Assembly: GCA_009823395.1 (NCBI GenBank)
Contig: CM020516.1
Span: 7,226,001 to 7,290,000 of the forward strand
Length of the DNA stretch: 64,000 nt
Origin: Thamnaconus septentrionalis
Taxonomy: Eukaryota > Chordata > Actinopteri > Tetraodontiformes > Monacanthidae
Reading direction: 5' to 3'
The notes under the pieces are model-generated. The model had not been told where the DNA came from. It did not search any database and saw only the letters and a program-made list of their open reading frames with translations. Made by a program: the position numbers and the translations under genes. Shown one piece after another: positions 37,886 through 55,968 of the stretch (position 1 is its first letter; each line of letters opens with the position of its first letter).

Positions 37886-38071
37886 GAAGCCCAAAAGCCA
37901 CAGAAGAAAAGAAGAAGGATAAATAGATATAAACTCTGCAATGTGAGGGGAGGAGGGGGGTCGAATGTGTGAAGAATGCTGTGTGTACGAGTGTCTGTGT
38001 ATGCCTGTGTGTGTGTGTGTGTGTGAGAGAGTGTGTATGTGTGTATGTGTGTGCTCTGTCCGTCCAGTGCT

Positions 38072-45227
<7,156 letters not shown>

Positions 45228-46040
45228 TTTTTAAGAGCCCAGTTGCCGCTGTACCTCCCTCAACTTTCTTCAGCAAGCCGGAAGGAAGACACAACCAGGC
45301 CGAGAGGAGGAAGGGAAGGGTGTACGACGACATCGTCGTCGTCGTCATCATCATCATCATCATCTGCTGACTTAGCCAAAACTTGATGAGGTTACGTTTT
45401 AACATACTTGTTTAGCCTAGTTTTGACTTAATGCAACATACAGGAAATACGTTTTACCCACAGGGGACCTCAGAGATGTTTATGAATTTTCATTAAAATG
45501 AAGAGACAAACCAATGTATGGGTGTAAACGTCACTGTTGTGTGAAAGCACAGGTAAAATGCGAACGATTCAACGTGATTTTCTTTTTCTAAAAGCGAGGT
45601 TTCCTCCCCTCAATTTCACTATTTTTTATTTTATTTTTACCATGACACTCAAAAATTCTACCGTGCAGTTTAGATTTTACATGATTCAAGTGTCCACCTC
45701 GTTTTAAAAACAGATGATATAGACTCATGCAGTTCTTCTAGCTTTACTTACTGCTATCCCAAATGATATAAAATGACAAATTATGATTAATAAACATGCA
45801 AAGGCAAACACCTGTTTAAAAAAGGCACATCACACCTGTTGAAGCTTTCCAAGATAAGGGAACGTAGAATCAGTTGTAGCAGAGGCAAAACAATAAATGA
45901 ATAAATGATCCGCCCATTATGAGATCTATGAAACTACTGCCAACAAATGTGAAGCCAGGAAGATACAATCAGCTGATTTATTTCAGTATTTTACATACAC
46001 ATAAACACTTGATTGAGGACTCTTTTTTTTATTTTTATTT
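45228..46040. other. actr2 promoter side and intergenic spacer
   Basis: 45,228-45,400 is the leader and probable promoter of actr2 (transcribed leftward), with a GTC/ATC triplet repeat at about 45,332-45,364. The rest to 46,040 is AT-rich with no recognised feature. Confidence 0.5.
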
Positions 46041-46052
46041 TTTATACTGGTT

Positions 46053-46058
46053 TTTATT
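46053..46058 (-). terminator. Polyadenylation signal, aftiphilin/CLBA1-like gene
   Basis: Minus-strand AATAAA about 1.07 kb after the stop codon at 47,130; the best candidate for the 3' end. Confidence 0.45.
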
Positions 46059-47078
46059 GCAGTGCATTTGGTTTGCATTTGCGCAGTAGCTCTGAGGAAC
46101 AACAATCAAAAAGAAAACAGGTTTTCGTCACCAAACTATAGGTCCATCTTTTTTTTCCTGATAAAGTACTTTATAGAAAATAACTGCTGGTAGAAAAGGC
46201 ACAACTCATCCCGTTACAGTGTAACTGCAGTGTGTAAGTGGCTTCTTTTTTTTTTCTTTTTTTAACTTCAAAGATCTGGAAACAACTTTCCACCGTCCTA
46301 CTCAGTAATGAAATACTTGTGAAAAATGAGCTGTAGCCAAAATAAGAAAGGAAAATAATGTGACCGGTTCTGAGTAATTATCGATCAATCTGTTGAAGTT
46401 ACTGATTTGAAACGAGCACCATGTAGTATTGAATTGTGACCTGTATTTGATTACAAGTTGCATTGTTGGATTTGCAGAGATCGAAGCAGAAAATGGTAAC
46501 TAGTGCAGTTACAGCTGCAGCCTTACAGGTTTGGATGTGTCACTGTTTTTCTGCTGCACATGAGGAGCCACATCTTTGAGGCCAAGACAACAACCCAGCA
46601 GACATGTTACACTCAATCACAGACAGACAAAAGAAAAAACAGATAAAAAAGGCTTCACATGAGATGAAAAAAAGGAAGTAAAACCAGCAGTATTTATAGA
46701 TGTGTAAATGGCTTGCTTGTCTGTGTCCGACTACACAGTAAATTCTCTGCCCATCATGCGCCAAAACGACATTGCCATCACTCGCTGTACTGAGCTCAAA
46801 AATGTCCAGAATAAATGTTTTCAATGTGTTTGACTTGTTGATTTTATAAACAGGCATTGGTGTCACACAACCATAAAGCATCAGACAGCACAGTAGCAGC
46901 GAGCACATTTTCTTCACAGTGGTTGTCATAATAACCGTCAGTAGGCCAGCAAATAACCAACCAACCAAGAATAGAACCCACATAAATTCTTTTATAGTCG
47001 TGGAGAATAAAAGGGAAGCAACTGACGTGTTTCCTCTTTTTTTTTTCAGTGATTGTTGACAAGTCCGGAAGAAAAAGG

Positions 47079-47114
<36 letters not shown>

Positions 47115-47129
47115 GTCTGACGATGCCGC

Positions 47130-49151
47130 CTACTTCCAGCCCCAGAAGTGAGGGACTCTGCGAGGGGACGTCCCAACCTGAGTGCTGCTGCTAAGGCCAC
47201 GGCTGCTGCTACTGCTCCAATCCGGCTGGCTGGAGGAGAGCGCCACCTAGGGCGGAGAGCACAGTCACAGCATGAGGGGCTGGCCGGGAACAGGCCCATT
47301 CCTTAATCCAAAACAGACACGAGCCAAATCTCATTAAAAAAAAAAAAAAGATAATATAAAAAAATCTGAAGGCTTGCCTGCACTGCGTCTGTTGCCGGGG
47401 CTCGTGCATCCTGGCTCTCTGGAGGAGTGTTTGCTGCATGCGCCTTGTGTTCTGGTGAACAGACGGCTGGCGTGGAGTCTTTGGTGGGCTCTAGAATACC
47501 CTGCCGAATGGAGTTAAAAAAACAAAAAACAAAATCAGAACACCGTCTTTCATCTGTGATGAGTCTGTAATTAATCTTTAAACGCTGACCTCAACCTGAG
47601 GTTCAGACTCACAGTGTTTTCTGCTTCCACTCCGAGGCACCTGAGCAGAGACCTGTTGGACTGGGAACCCCCCCAGTGGAACTTGAGGCCGTCTGCACTG
47701 TGAGGGTCCTGCTGGAGCCACCACATCCCCTTCTGGATCCTGAAGACAGATCGACATGGAAAGACAAACTCAAGATCTTCTATCTAGAACAGGCAAGGGC
47801 AAACTACGGCCCGGGGGCCATGTGCGGCCCGTTAAGCTTTTTAATCGATTCCCGCCGAACTTGAAGAAATTATATTAATAGTAAGTCATGGAATAGCTAT
47901 ATGTTTTAATCCATTTTTCAAAGACAGATATTTTATTTTAACGCTTTTGTTAATTTTCAATTGACATCAAAGCACGTTTCTACATATCCCATCAATTTCT
48001 TTTTTCCCTCCTCCATCTTATCTGCTCCTGCTCCGGCCCCCTCTGTCAAATTCTAGAACCCAGTGTAGCACCACCAGTTGAAAAGTTCGCCCACCCCTGA
48101 TCTAGAACAAAGGATTAAAGGTAAAGCCGCCACCTCGGCGAGAACAAAAATATCTCCATTAATTAAGCTCCTGCTCACGAGTGGAATGTGGGACGGAGGT
48201 GTTGAGTCTCTTCCATCTTCTGGCTGTCGGGCAGGTGACGTCCAAGACTGAGCACCTCCTCCCCTCCCCTCCTCCTCCTCCTTCTCAGAAGAATGCTCTT
48301 CCTCCGGGAAACTGTCGAGGAGGAGCTGCTGCACCTGGCAGGAGGGCGAAGCCTGCTCAGAAAAATAAATGTTTTTTGTTCCTTTTTTCAGAAAACGTAT
48401 TTTGATACATGAGGTAGATTTCAGAATGTTGATTTTACCGTTTGCACCTGAGCCCCCTGGTGGCTGAACTCCGCCCACTGGCCTTCCTCGCTGCCCTGCG
48501 CGTGGGGCAGTGCAGAAGTCTGCAAAGCTGTCGCTGGGCGGGAGGGTCCCGAGGATCAGAACCGAACCTTCAGCAGCAGCTGCGGAGTGAGGCGGCTCGG
48601 AGGTAGCGGAGCTTTCCTGAGATGCAGAGCAGCTGCAATAATCTGCCGCGCTGATAAATGAGTCTGAGTAGCAGTAGTTCTCCACCTCTCCCCCTTCCTC
48701 TTCTTCTTCTTCCTGGTCCGTCTGGTCCCAATCTGTCTGACTCTCTGAACCCAGAGACGAAACGTTGGGCTCCCAGTCTGCAGACAGACACTCCACCGAC
48801 AAGTCGTCGAAGGAGGACGCCAGGTCCTCGGACACAGAGTCGTGCAAGCTGAATGTTTGCGAGAGAGCGGGAAGGCTCTCCTGTTGACCCTTTGACCCCG
48901 AGGCGTCCTGAAGCCTCCCGCTCCTCTGGCTGTCTGCGCTCCAACGCTCCGCCCCAAACTCCGACTCCTCAGTGTCCTCGGCGTCCTGGCAGCGGCGGTG
49001 GTCCTGAGTGGGCGGGGCCAGCGATGAAGCCCTTTTGTCACAGTGCAGGTCCATGGTGCGACCGGGTCTGGGCTCACACCCCTTCGGGTCCAGTTCCTCG
49101 GCGCCACCCGGAGGAGTGAAGCTGCAGCACCAGGCGTGCGCCGCCTGATCG
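47130..49151 (-). CDS. Aftiphilin/CLBA1-family clathrin accessory protein (5' end unresolved, two apparent +1 frameshifts)
   Basis: Family members bind clathrin and AP adaptors in endosome/TGN traffic. Supported exons (5'->3'): 48439-49151, 48179-48352, 47613-47739, 47378-47500 and 47130-47246. Similarity to aftiphilin: SFADF, GQWAEF (WxxF-type adaptor motif), VQQLLLDSFPEEE, KFHWGGSQSNRSLLRCLGVE, ILEPTKDS and QPDWSSSS. The protein stops at HFWGWK, so it lacks the longer aftiphilin C-terminus and is closer in size to CLBA1. Two breaks appear. In the first listed exon, the frame ending SFADFCTA must shift by one base near the C-run at 48,504-48,507 to read EEGQWAEF. In the next exon, the frame shifts by one base in the purine tract 48,256-48,284 before VLSLGRHLPDSQK. 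Intron phases fit only after both shifts. The last intron has a GC donor (CAG|GCAAGC). A strong-context ATG lies at the codon starting MDLHCDKRASS; possible upstream exons are listed separately. It sits beside actr2, as human AFTPH lies near ACTR2 in 2p14. Confidence 0.75.
47790..48099. mobile_element. hAT-like element (family C) with perfect 8-bp target duplication
   Basis: The 310-bp element runs from CAGGCAAGGGCAAACTACGG to AGTTCGCCCACCCCTG. It is flanked on both sides by ATCTAGAA (47,782-47,789 and 48,100-48,107), an exact 8-bp target-site duplication as made by hAT transposases. It lies in an intron of the aftiphilin/CLBA1-like gene and carries no transposase. Confidence 0.85.
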
Positions 49152-49726
49152 CTAAACACAGTGAATAAGAATAAGAAGAAATAAGAACGCATTTACTTTC
49201 AAACAATAAAAACAATACAATAAAACAATAAAAGTGTAAAATAACTCAAACACATTTTATATTTAAATTCTTCAAAATAGCCACCTTTCATAAAAAGCAT
49301 ATTTAGAGTTATTTAACTTGTTTTTCTTTGCTGAATAATTACATATATCTTGCTTTTGACTCGTAGTGTATACAAATTATTTACATATCTGAATAAGTGT
49401 TAAAATAAAAAATAAAATAGAATCAGCGAACCCTGTTTCCAACGTGGGGGAGGGTCCCGGCACTGGGCAGGACGTGAGCTTCCCAGACGTCTGGCCTCCG
49501 TCAGGAAACAAGTTCAGGACGTGCACAAGCACATCAGCGTCACGACCGCCGTCCTGGTCCGGGTGCACGGAGCAGGCGGGTCGGGCCTGTTTACCGGGTC
49601 GGGCGGAGCTGCAGCCGAGTTGCTGCGTCGCTGCTGAAGATTGTTCGAGGCCCGTCGACGAATCACAAGAGTCGGCGCAAGAGTGTCCGACGTCTTCCCG
49701 CTCATCTGCTCCAACCTTCCCCTCAC

Positions 49727-49804
49727 CGCCACGGGGGCAGTGTGAGGGTGTGGTCTCCGCTGGCTCCATGGGTTGGCCTGGCGCCACCTGAAGGCCTCAT
49801 GAAT
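49727..49804 (-). other. Candidate upstream exon of the aftiphilin/CLBA1-like gene
   Basis: Minus-strand acceptor CTCACTCAG| and donor GTGGCG|GTGAGG bound 78 bases. One frame starts at an ATG four bases in (MRPSGGARPTHG) and joins the next exon in phase through the acceptor TTTAG|CGATCAG. A second frame is open from the next upstream exon and would need the nearby acceptor GATCAG|GCGGCG. I cannot choose between them. Confidence 0.45.
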
Positions 49805-50360
49805 CTGAGTGAGGACAGTGAGTGTCATTTTTCGGAGCTGACATGAATCACTGCTGTGCAGGTGTTTATCATTGTTTCATGTTGCGCAACAAAAACAGGA
49901 TCAAACAGGAAAAAGATTACTAAATAAAAATATATCTATGTTTTTGTTTTATTTCCAATGCACTTTATATATCCACCCAACTATTCAAAAATTGTAATAT
50001 ATTGTTAACATCATTTTTTTGATAAAGAGGTTTAATTCAAACTAAATTACAGTTCTTTTTGGACTACTTTCACTGAACACATGCAACACAGATTATGTGT
50101 TGAGCAAACAAACATTACCCTCCTTGACATTTAAAGGATGTTGCTCAAACAAAACAAAAAAAAAAAAGGGGGGGGGGGCGACACGTGACTACCCGAGATT
50201 GGTTTGTGGCTATTTAAAATACCCGCAGCCTCACCTCATTGTCAAACGTTTCCTTTTTAAACAATAACGACAAATTCAACCACATAGTTTCTGTGGACTG
50301 CTGACCATGGAGTGGAAACACAGTGACCCAGCCTTCCCACCGGTGCAGCTGGTGACTTAC

Positions 50361-50590
50361 CTGGCACACAGGTAATACTAGCCGCTGCTTTGTCTCCATC
50401 GAGCTGCATGTTACCAAAGGGGAAACCCGTCAACAGACACCGCAGCCTCATAAAGCAGCGCCAACGGCAAAACTTTGACGGTGAGATTAAAGACCTGCGA
50501 CCTTTATTGGATGAATAAAAACGGTGGAAATTGTCAAAATAAGTCCTATTTTTAAGACGACGACGAAATAAAACCAATTAGTAAATAAAT
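50361..50590 (-). other. Candidate first exon / leader of the aftiphilin/CLBA1-like gene
   Basis: A good minus-strand donor, GTGTGCCAG|GTAAGT, ends at 50,361. Several ATGs lie upstream; one opens a short uORF that would stop just inside the next exon. The transcription start is unknown, and the upper limit given is arbitrary. Confidence 0.4.
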
Positions 50591-50599
50591 GCTGCTTAA

Positions 50600-51670
50600 C
50601 GCTTGCTTAAATCTCCCTGGGTGATTATCAGCACGCAGGGTTTGGTCCTAAATCCGCATTCCGCTATCTTGTCACAACACAGCGGCCGATTAGCATTAGT
50701 TAGCCTCGGAGCTAGCTGGCGTTCTACTAACAGCTCACAAATAGTGACGCGCTTTATAAATGGGACAGGCCACCAGACATGCATTCGAGGCGTCACATAT
50801 AAAAAGGAAATTACCAGCACTTATTGTCTTGTCTTCATGTCTGGTTCGTCGGTCAGCAGCCTTATTAGCTCTCCGCCCCTCCGCTATGGAAGCAGAAAGC
50901 AAGTGTGTTATATGTGTGCACAAATACGCGAGTGCTCATCGCGGATAGCTGTGTATATAGACGATCTTTGACGTTGTTTGGAGGAAACAGCACCCCCAGA
51001 TGGTGAGAATGAAACTTACACTGATTCCAAAAATCTATCTAGGAACATTCGTGGTTTAGTTTAAACAGAAATAATATGCGTAGCAACATTTTTCCTGATT
51101 TTGTTTTTTGTTTTGTTTTTTTTAAGCAAAAATTACTTAAAACAACTATTCACGAATATGTTCTAGATTCTACCGTTATTTCCACCAATGGAAATGTAGA
51201 TTTCGGAACTTTTGAAGAGCCACCTTCATCAAATAGTTTTTAGATCTTGACCAAAAAAAAAGAAAAAAAAAGAAGCAGAAAGCAACATCTTGGCAGCAAC
51301 AACAGAAAAACCCTTGCAAACAATTTCACACCCTTTTTAAAAGTGATAATGTCAAATTATCAACTTTTATTTGTTCCAACTCTCAGACCACACTCACACT
51401 TATCAACACCAAATTTCACTAAAAATATTGACAGGTACTTTTCATATCATAATATATTCATTAAGTACATAAGTGTGAACATATCTCTTCACTGATCAAC
51501 AGTAGGCATGGGCTGATATTAGCTATTACAGAATATCGCAATATTTGCCGTCATATGCAATATTTTTCACAATATCAATCATAGAACAGTTGTTACGGCA
51601 TCCTCTTACTTTTATTTTTGAAAGGAAACGCAGAGAATGGCCGATAATGCCAAGTTTGGATACGCATACA
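50600..51670. other. Intergenic spacer and likely promoter region of the aftiphilin/CLBA1-like gene
   Basis: 50,600-50,960 is moderately GC-rich with a TATAAAAAGG-like stretch near 50,798 (plus strand). Its role is unclear, because the neighbouring gene reads leftward. 51,000-51,670 is AT-rich, without a recognised gene. Confidence 0.4.
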
Positions 51671-51679
51671 ACGTTTCAA

Positions 51680-51900
51680 TACACAGACATGGAGGAGTTA
51701 GTCACAAAGAAGAATGTTGGCTGGAAAGATTGGCAACATTGTGGCCTTAAACCTGGGGGAAAATGGCAAACTGACGAATTCAAACGAACCCATCTGTCGC
51801 CATTGCAGCCAACAGGTAAGCAATTATCAGACCTCCTAACCTGTGCACATTTTGTGGAGCGGGTACGCAATCTGATCACCCAAGCACGTTTATGTAACTC
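51680..51900 (+). pseudogene. BED zinc-finger remnant of a hAT/ZBED transposase
   Basis: The plus-strand frame reads KKNVGWKDWQHCGLKPGGKW. After a one-base shift it continues PICRHCSQQV, and further on SDHPSTF. Together these follow the BED-finger pattern of hAT/ZBED proteins (K..S..W..F...., ICR.C, then H.P..F). The frame is broken at least twice and key His positions are unclear, so this is a decayed fragment. Confidence 0.5.
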
Positions 51901-52244
51901 GCCTCTCTAAACGACGCAAAAAGCTGCAAAGGTGCCACTTCAGTGGGAAAGTGCCTGTGCAGTACTCAGCACAATGCGCAGCTCAACATCTCCACTGTCT
52001 CCCTGTCTGGTCTGGGTCCTGTGTGTCAGCAGACACGCCAGCTTCTGGTACATCTGAACCGTTAATAACTTCACTTTCAATGTGAAAACATTTGAGCTGA
52101 AGTCTTTAGAGAAAAAAATTGGACAGATTTGCGGGTCAATGCATCGTTGATGAAAATAAATAAATAAAAGGAAATTTAGCAGCAGCAGTGCATCTGCATG
52201 TGCCAATGTTACAGGTTTGTCTGTGTGGGTGTGTGAGTGCATTA

Positions 52245-52525
52245 TATACAGTACTACCCAGAAAATTAGAATATCCTGAAAAGGTTGTAGTATTTCTGCA
52301 ATTCAACTTAAAAGGTGAATTTGTCTTGCAGCTTAAAAAAAAACTCAAATTCAAAAACTCAGAAAATTAGAATATTACATAAAGTCAAATCTTTATGAAA
52401 ATCTTAATCAGCAAAGTTACAACAAGGAACTGCTTGAGATATGTCAATTTGCATGTAATGGCTCAATAAAATCTGTTGGTTTCATAATGTCGTTATTAAA
52501 CGGAACGTTCTATGAGTACAATGGT
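52245..52525. mobile_element. DNA-transposon fragment with AGAAAATTAGAATAT termini
   Basis: CAGAAAATTAGAATATCCTG occurs near 52,258 and CTCAGAAAATTAGAATATTA again near 52,358. This phrase is familiar as the end of an abundant non-autonomous element in fish genomes. Only part of an element is visible, with no transposase. Confidence 0.5.
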
Positions 52526-52679
52526 TGATAGTTGTGTGTCTGTTTGTGTGGGTAGGTATAATGTAACACTGATGCAGGCCAATATTTCAACTGAATCTCT
52601 TGAAACTGATGAGCAGTTTCTTCAACAGAAGTGCCAACAAGTATCAGAAAAGTATTTTCTGATACTTGGGGGTTCGTCT

Positions 52680-54931
52680 TCACAGACTCTGCTGTTCTTC
52701 CGAATCACTCTGAGCGTCATTCTCCTCGTTGGGCCGATCCTGCCGTTTCTCGCGCACGTGCCGCTTCCACGACTCGTGAACGTCCAAGTGCACCTTTAGC
52801 TCCGTGCTGGTGTAAAAGCTTCTGCCGCACAACGCGCAGCGGTGGGACTTTTTGGCGTCTACGGTCAGTTTCCCCCTGCAGTACTTGGAGTGGTAGCTGC
52901 TGACGAACCTCAGGCCGCACTTGGGACACAGGTACGGCCTCTCGCCCGTGTGCCGCCTCATGTGAACGGTGAGGCTGGAGCTCTGGGTGAACGACTTGCC
53001 GCAGAGCTTGCAGGTGAAGGGCTTCTCGCCGGTGTGGACCCTCATGTGCAGGATGAGGTTGGGCCTCCTCTTGAACTCCTTGCCGCACTGCAGGCACTGA
53101 AAGCGCTTCTCCTCGTCCGGAGACGAGGAAGCCTTTCCCCCGTACGAGCCCGTGCAATATTTAAAGTGTTTGCCCGAGGGGAAGCTTTTGCCACATCTTT
53201 TACATAAATACGGTCTCTCGCCAGTGTGCACCCTCTGGTGAACGATACGAGCAGAGTTCTGGGAGAAGGTTTTGCCGCAGAAGTCGCAGCTGAACGGCTT
53301 TTCGCCCGTGTGGATTCTGACGTGCAAAATAAGCTGGTGTCTCTGCTCAAACTCCTTGTTGCACTTCATGCACTTGAACGCCTTTTGCCCTTCGTGACTC
53401 TGGTCCACGTGTCTGATGAGGATGGAGTCCTTTTTAAAGATCTTCCCGCAAAAGCGACAGGTCTTCTCTTCTCTGGGAGGCTCCTCCATGTCCACGTAGA
53501 CTTCAATGCTGTGATACTCGCACAGCGACGAACCGTCTTCTTCACTCCAGCCCTCGTTCGCGTGCTCGACGGCATTCGCGTCTTCATCGGCAGAGGGCGG
53601 CGGAAGCTCGCATTCAGTCTTGAGCGCCGGTGCTGGAAATCCTACTTCGGAATTGTAGAACGCATCAGCTATCTGCGGAGTGATGAACTGATCCAAGGGC
53701 TCCTCTTTGATGTGCGGTGGCTCGGGGACGGCGTGCCCCTGGAGAAGTGGAAAGTGTGCCACCATCACTCCACAAGGCTGCACTGAAGGGACGACCATCT
53801 CTGGGAGAACCTGCGTGGCTGGAGGACATAGTGGAATGAGACATCTGCAGAAACCTGTGTGCACATGTTGCTAAAGTACAATTTCAATTTATTTATTTAT
53901 TTTTCAAGACGACAGTGTACAGTGCCCAATTTTGCAAAATTTGAACTTGCAGATTAAAGACCTGACACTCAATACTTTAACCAGTCCATTAAACTGTGAA
54001 GTGCAGCCCACTGAGCGACCAAAAAAAGCTCTAAAATCTCACTTGGGCGAGGCTGCCGACTGTCCACCGATGACTCCAAAGATTTAGGCTCTCTGCCAGT
54101 TTCGGCTGCTTGTGATTTTCCCACCGCAGAGCACCTGCTGTCAGCGTGAGATTCATTTCTCAACCTGTTATAATTTTGCCAAAAGAACATGACAACAACA
54201 ACAAAAAAACAAAAAAAACAAACAAAAAACAACTGATGAGAATCCATTGGAATATTATTGAGGGGAAAGAGTGAGAGGAAATAGGAAAGAAAATGAAGGT
54301 TTACTTACATGTTCATCTTGAGCTGAACTCGCAGACACTCGCTGGGCGTCAACTTGGGGAACACCGAAGGAACGAAGTCTGGGTTTGACGGATCCATCGA
54401 TACCTTCCCTGTCGTGGGGGTTTCATGACTTAGCTTAGCGAGTTGCCAGGTGCATAGCAAGCGTAATAATACAGTGACAGTGACAGTGAATATTAGCACA
54501 AGCACAACATGATGTCACATCTGAACTTTCTAGGCACGTCTTGGTTTGTTTACATGTAAAGTTATCCATGCTACAGGCTAACTGCTAACGCTGCCCAATG
54601 TGTCACTTGTTGTATACCATTCAATATGCTTATGAGCTCGTAGTGAAAATATGATCTTGGCCGTATATATTTTTTTTTTACAATGACAAGATTTCTTAGA
54701 TAAACAGGGAACATTTCCCCCCCTAATAAAGTCCTTGCCTGATATGAAATGAGCGCTGCAGATTCGCGCATTCGCGATGGTGTCTTCATTCCAGTCCGTT
54801 CGATTGATAGCCTGCAACCACAAAGCTCTGCGTTCCTCTTCAAAGGGCGTCCTGGTCGACGGTATTCTGTGAAAGTGGATTTCTTTAGACTGTCCGTGTC
54901 TGTTCTTGCATCCAATGGCGCAACAAGACAT
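52680..54931 (-). CDS. THAP-domain / C2H2 zinc-finger fusion protein
   Basis: Predicted nuclear DNA-binding protein. Four exons: 54739-54931, 54309-54408, 54043-54164 and 52680-53818. The phases agree and total 518 codons (517 aa). The N-terminal THAP domain (about 1-82) has the C2CH ligands C3, C8, C58 and H61, the conserved P24 and W38, and FVPSVF in the AVPTIF position. The middle has two SUMO-type motifs, IKEE (175-178) and LKTE (204-207), and an acidic stretch. From about residue 259 follow eight finger units: six C2H2 with HTGEKP/HTGERP linkers, and two short ones ending in KYC (C2HC-like). Units 2-4 and 5-7 look like a duplicated three-finger block. The start is the only upstream Met fitting a THAP N-terminus (MSCCAIGC). 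Intron 1 has a GC donor (TCAG|GCAAGG), which rebuilds the family phrase HFISGK. Target sites and orthology unknown. Confidence 0.85.
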
Positions 54932-55960
54932 CTTGCATTCCCCGTTCTAGAACGTTTTCAGTCGCGCTCCCAATACAACGTCCCACCGTCCGTTTCCGCT
55001 GTCTCAGCCAGGCTCTACTCCGCCACGCCACGCTGCGTGCGCAACTGTGCCCGACGTCGACGATGAAGACCCACGAAGAAGAAAGGCTGCGTTCAAAACA
55101 CTCAGGAAAACACGGAGTCTGCTGCCGCATTACACGCTAGTAATCAAAAATACAATAACCGGCTACTTTCGAGAAAGAAATAGGTTTAACAAACTCAGTA
55201 TATCAATCTTGATTATGTCATTGCTTATTTTCACATTGTCATTTGTATTTCATACTTTAGAAACACCCCGTGACCCTGAGGTCACGGGGTGTATGGAAGA
55301 TGAATGAATGAATGAATGAATTAATGACTTTATAAACAATTACCAGCCTTACACGAACATTGCAAAAGAACAGTAAATCCAACGCATTAGCTACATTTAG
55401 CAGTCTTCAATTCATCGTGATTATTTTTCTTAAAATCCACCAAATCCATCTGCTATTAAGTTATTTTCCATATAATGTGATATAATTGTTGCTTAAATTG
55501 GATTGAAATCTTTAATTGAAACATATATTTCAATTAACAATTATCGTGTGAACATATTTTTCACATGATAATCAACAAAGGAATTTAAATAATAAAGCTG
55601 AAAATAACAAGCGATCCTAATTCATAGCCTACTCTATGCAAGCTACGCAGCCAGGACGCAGTTGTTGTGAATGGGTTGCACAATGGTATTGCCTGCAGCT
55701 ACGTAGATTACGGTTTTGAACGCAAACTATGGAAACGAACGTGAGTTTGCATCCAAAATAAATGTTTGTTCAAGACAACTTAGAAATACGTGACAAACCC
55801 CGTCCCATATCGATTTAAAATGGGACTCATCATTTCATTGTCTTATCCGGGACAATTCGGTATTTTAAGGGACGGTTGGCAACTCTAAAGTGGAGAAAGC
55901 AACATTTCAGAATTTCAGTATAATAATAATGAGGGGAAAAAAATGGGACAACTTGCTTTA
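54932..55960. other. Promoter side of the THAP-C2H2 gene and spacer
   Basis: 54,932-55,080 is the likely leader/promoter (GC-rich for the area). Beyond it are AT-rich sequence and a short retroelement-like tail with a hairpin at 55,263-55,292. No gene seen. Confidence 0.5.
55263..55318. repeat. 13-bp stem hairpin with (GAAT)n tail
   Basis: ACACCCCGTGACC and GGTCACGGGGTGT are perfect inverted arms separated by CTGA, followed by GGAAGATGAATGAATGAATG. The GTGACCCTGA...GAATGAATG layout resembles the 3' tail of fish LINE/SINE repeats. Confidence 0.6.
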
Positions 55961-55968
55961 ATTTCCAC

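Larger units (their letters stand above)
36650..38071 (-). other. actr2 3' untranslated region
   Basis: Runs from the actr2 stop to an AATAAA on the minus strand at 36,664-36,669. It contains a GA/CT microsatellite at about 37,816-37,881 and GT runs near 38,005-38,050 next to the stop. The exact end is inferred. Confidence 0.55.

Noticed and set aside
49377..49787. Minus-strand frame beginning MEPAETTPSHC as the N-terminus of the aftiphilin-like protein
   Set aside because: It reads through a good donor (GGCG|GTGAGG) and finds no phase-compatible donor into the next exon; an in-frame stop lies just after the upstream acceptor.
51545..51910. An intact protein-coding gene on the plus strand
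   Set aside because: Only the BED-like part has recognisable similarity, and it needs frame changes, so it is treated as a transposase remnant.
52717..53350. Additional frames overlapping the zinc-finger exon on both strands
   Set aside because: Shadows of the C2H2 coding frame; they lack finger spacing.
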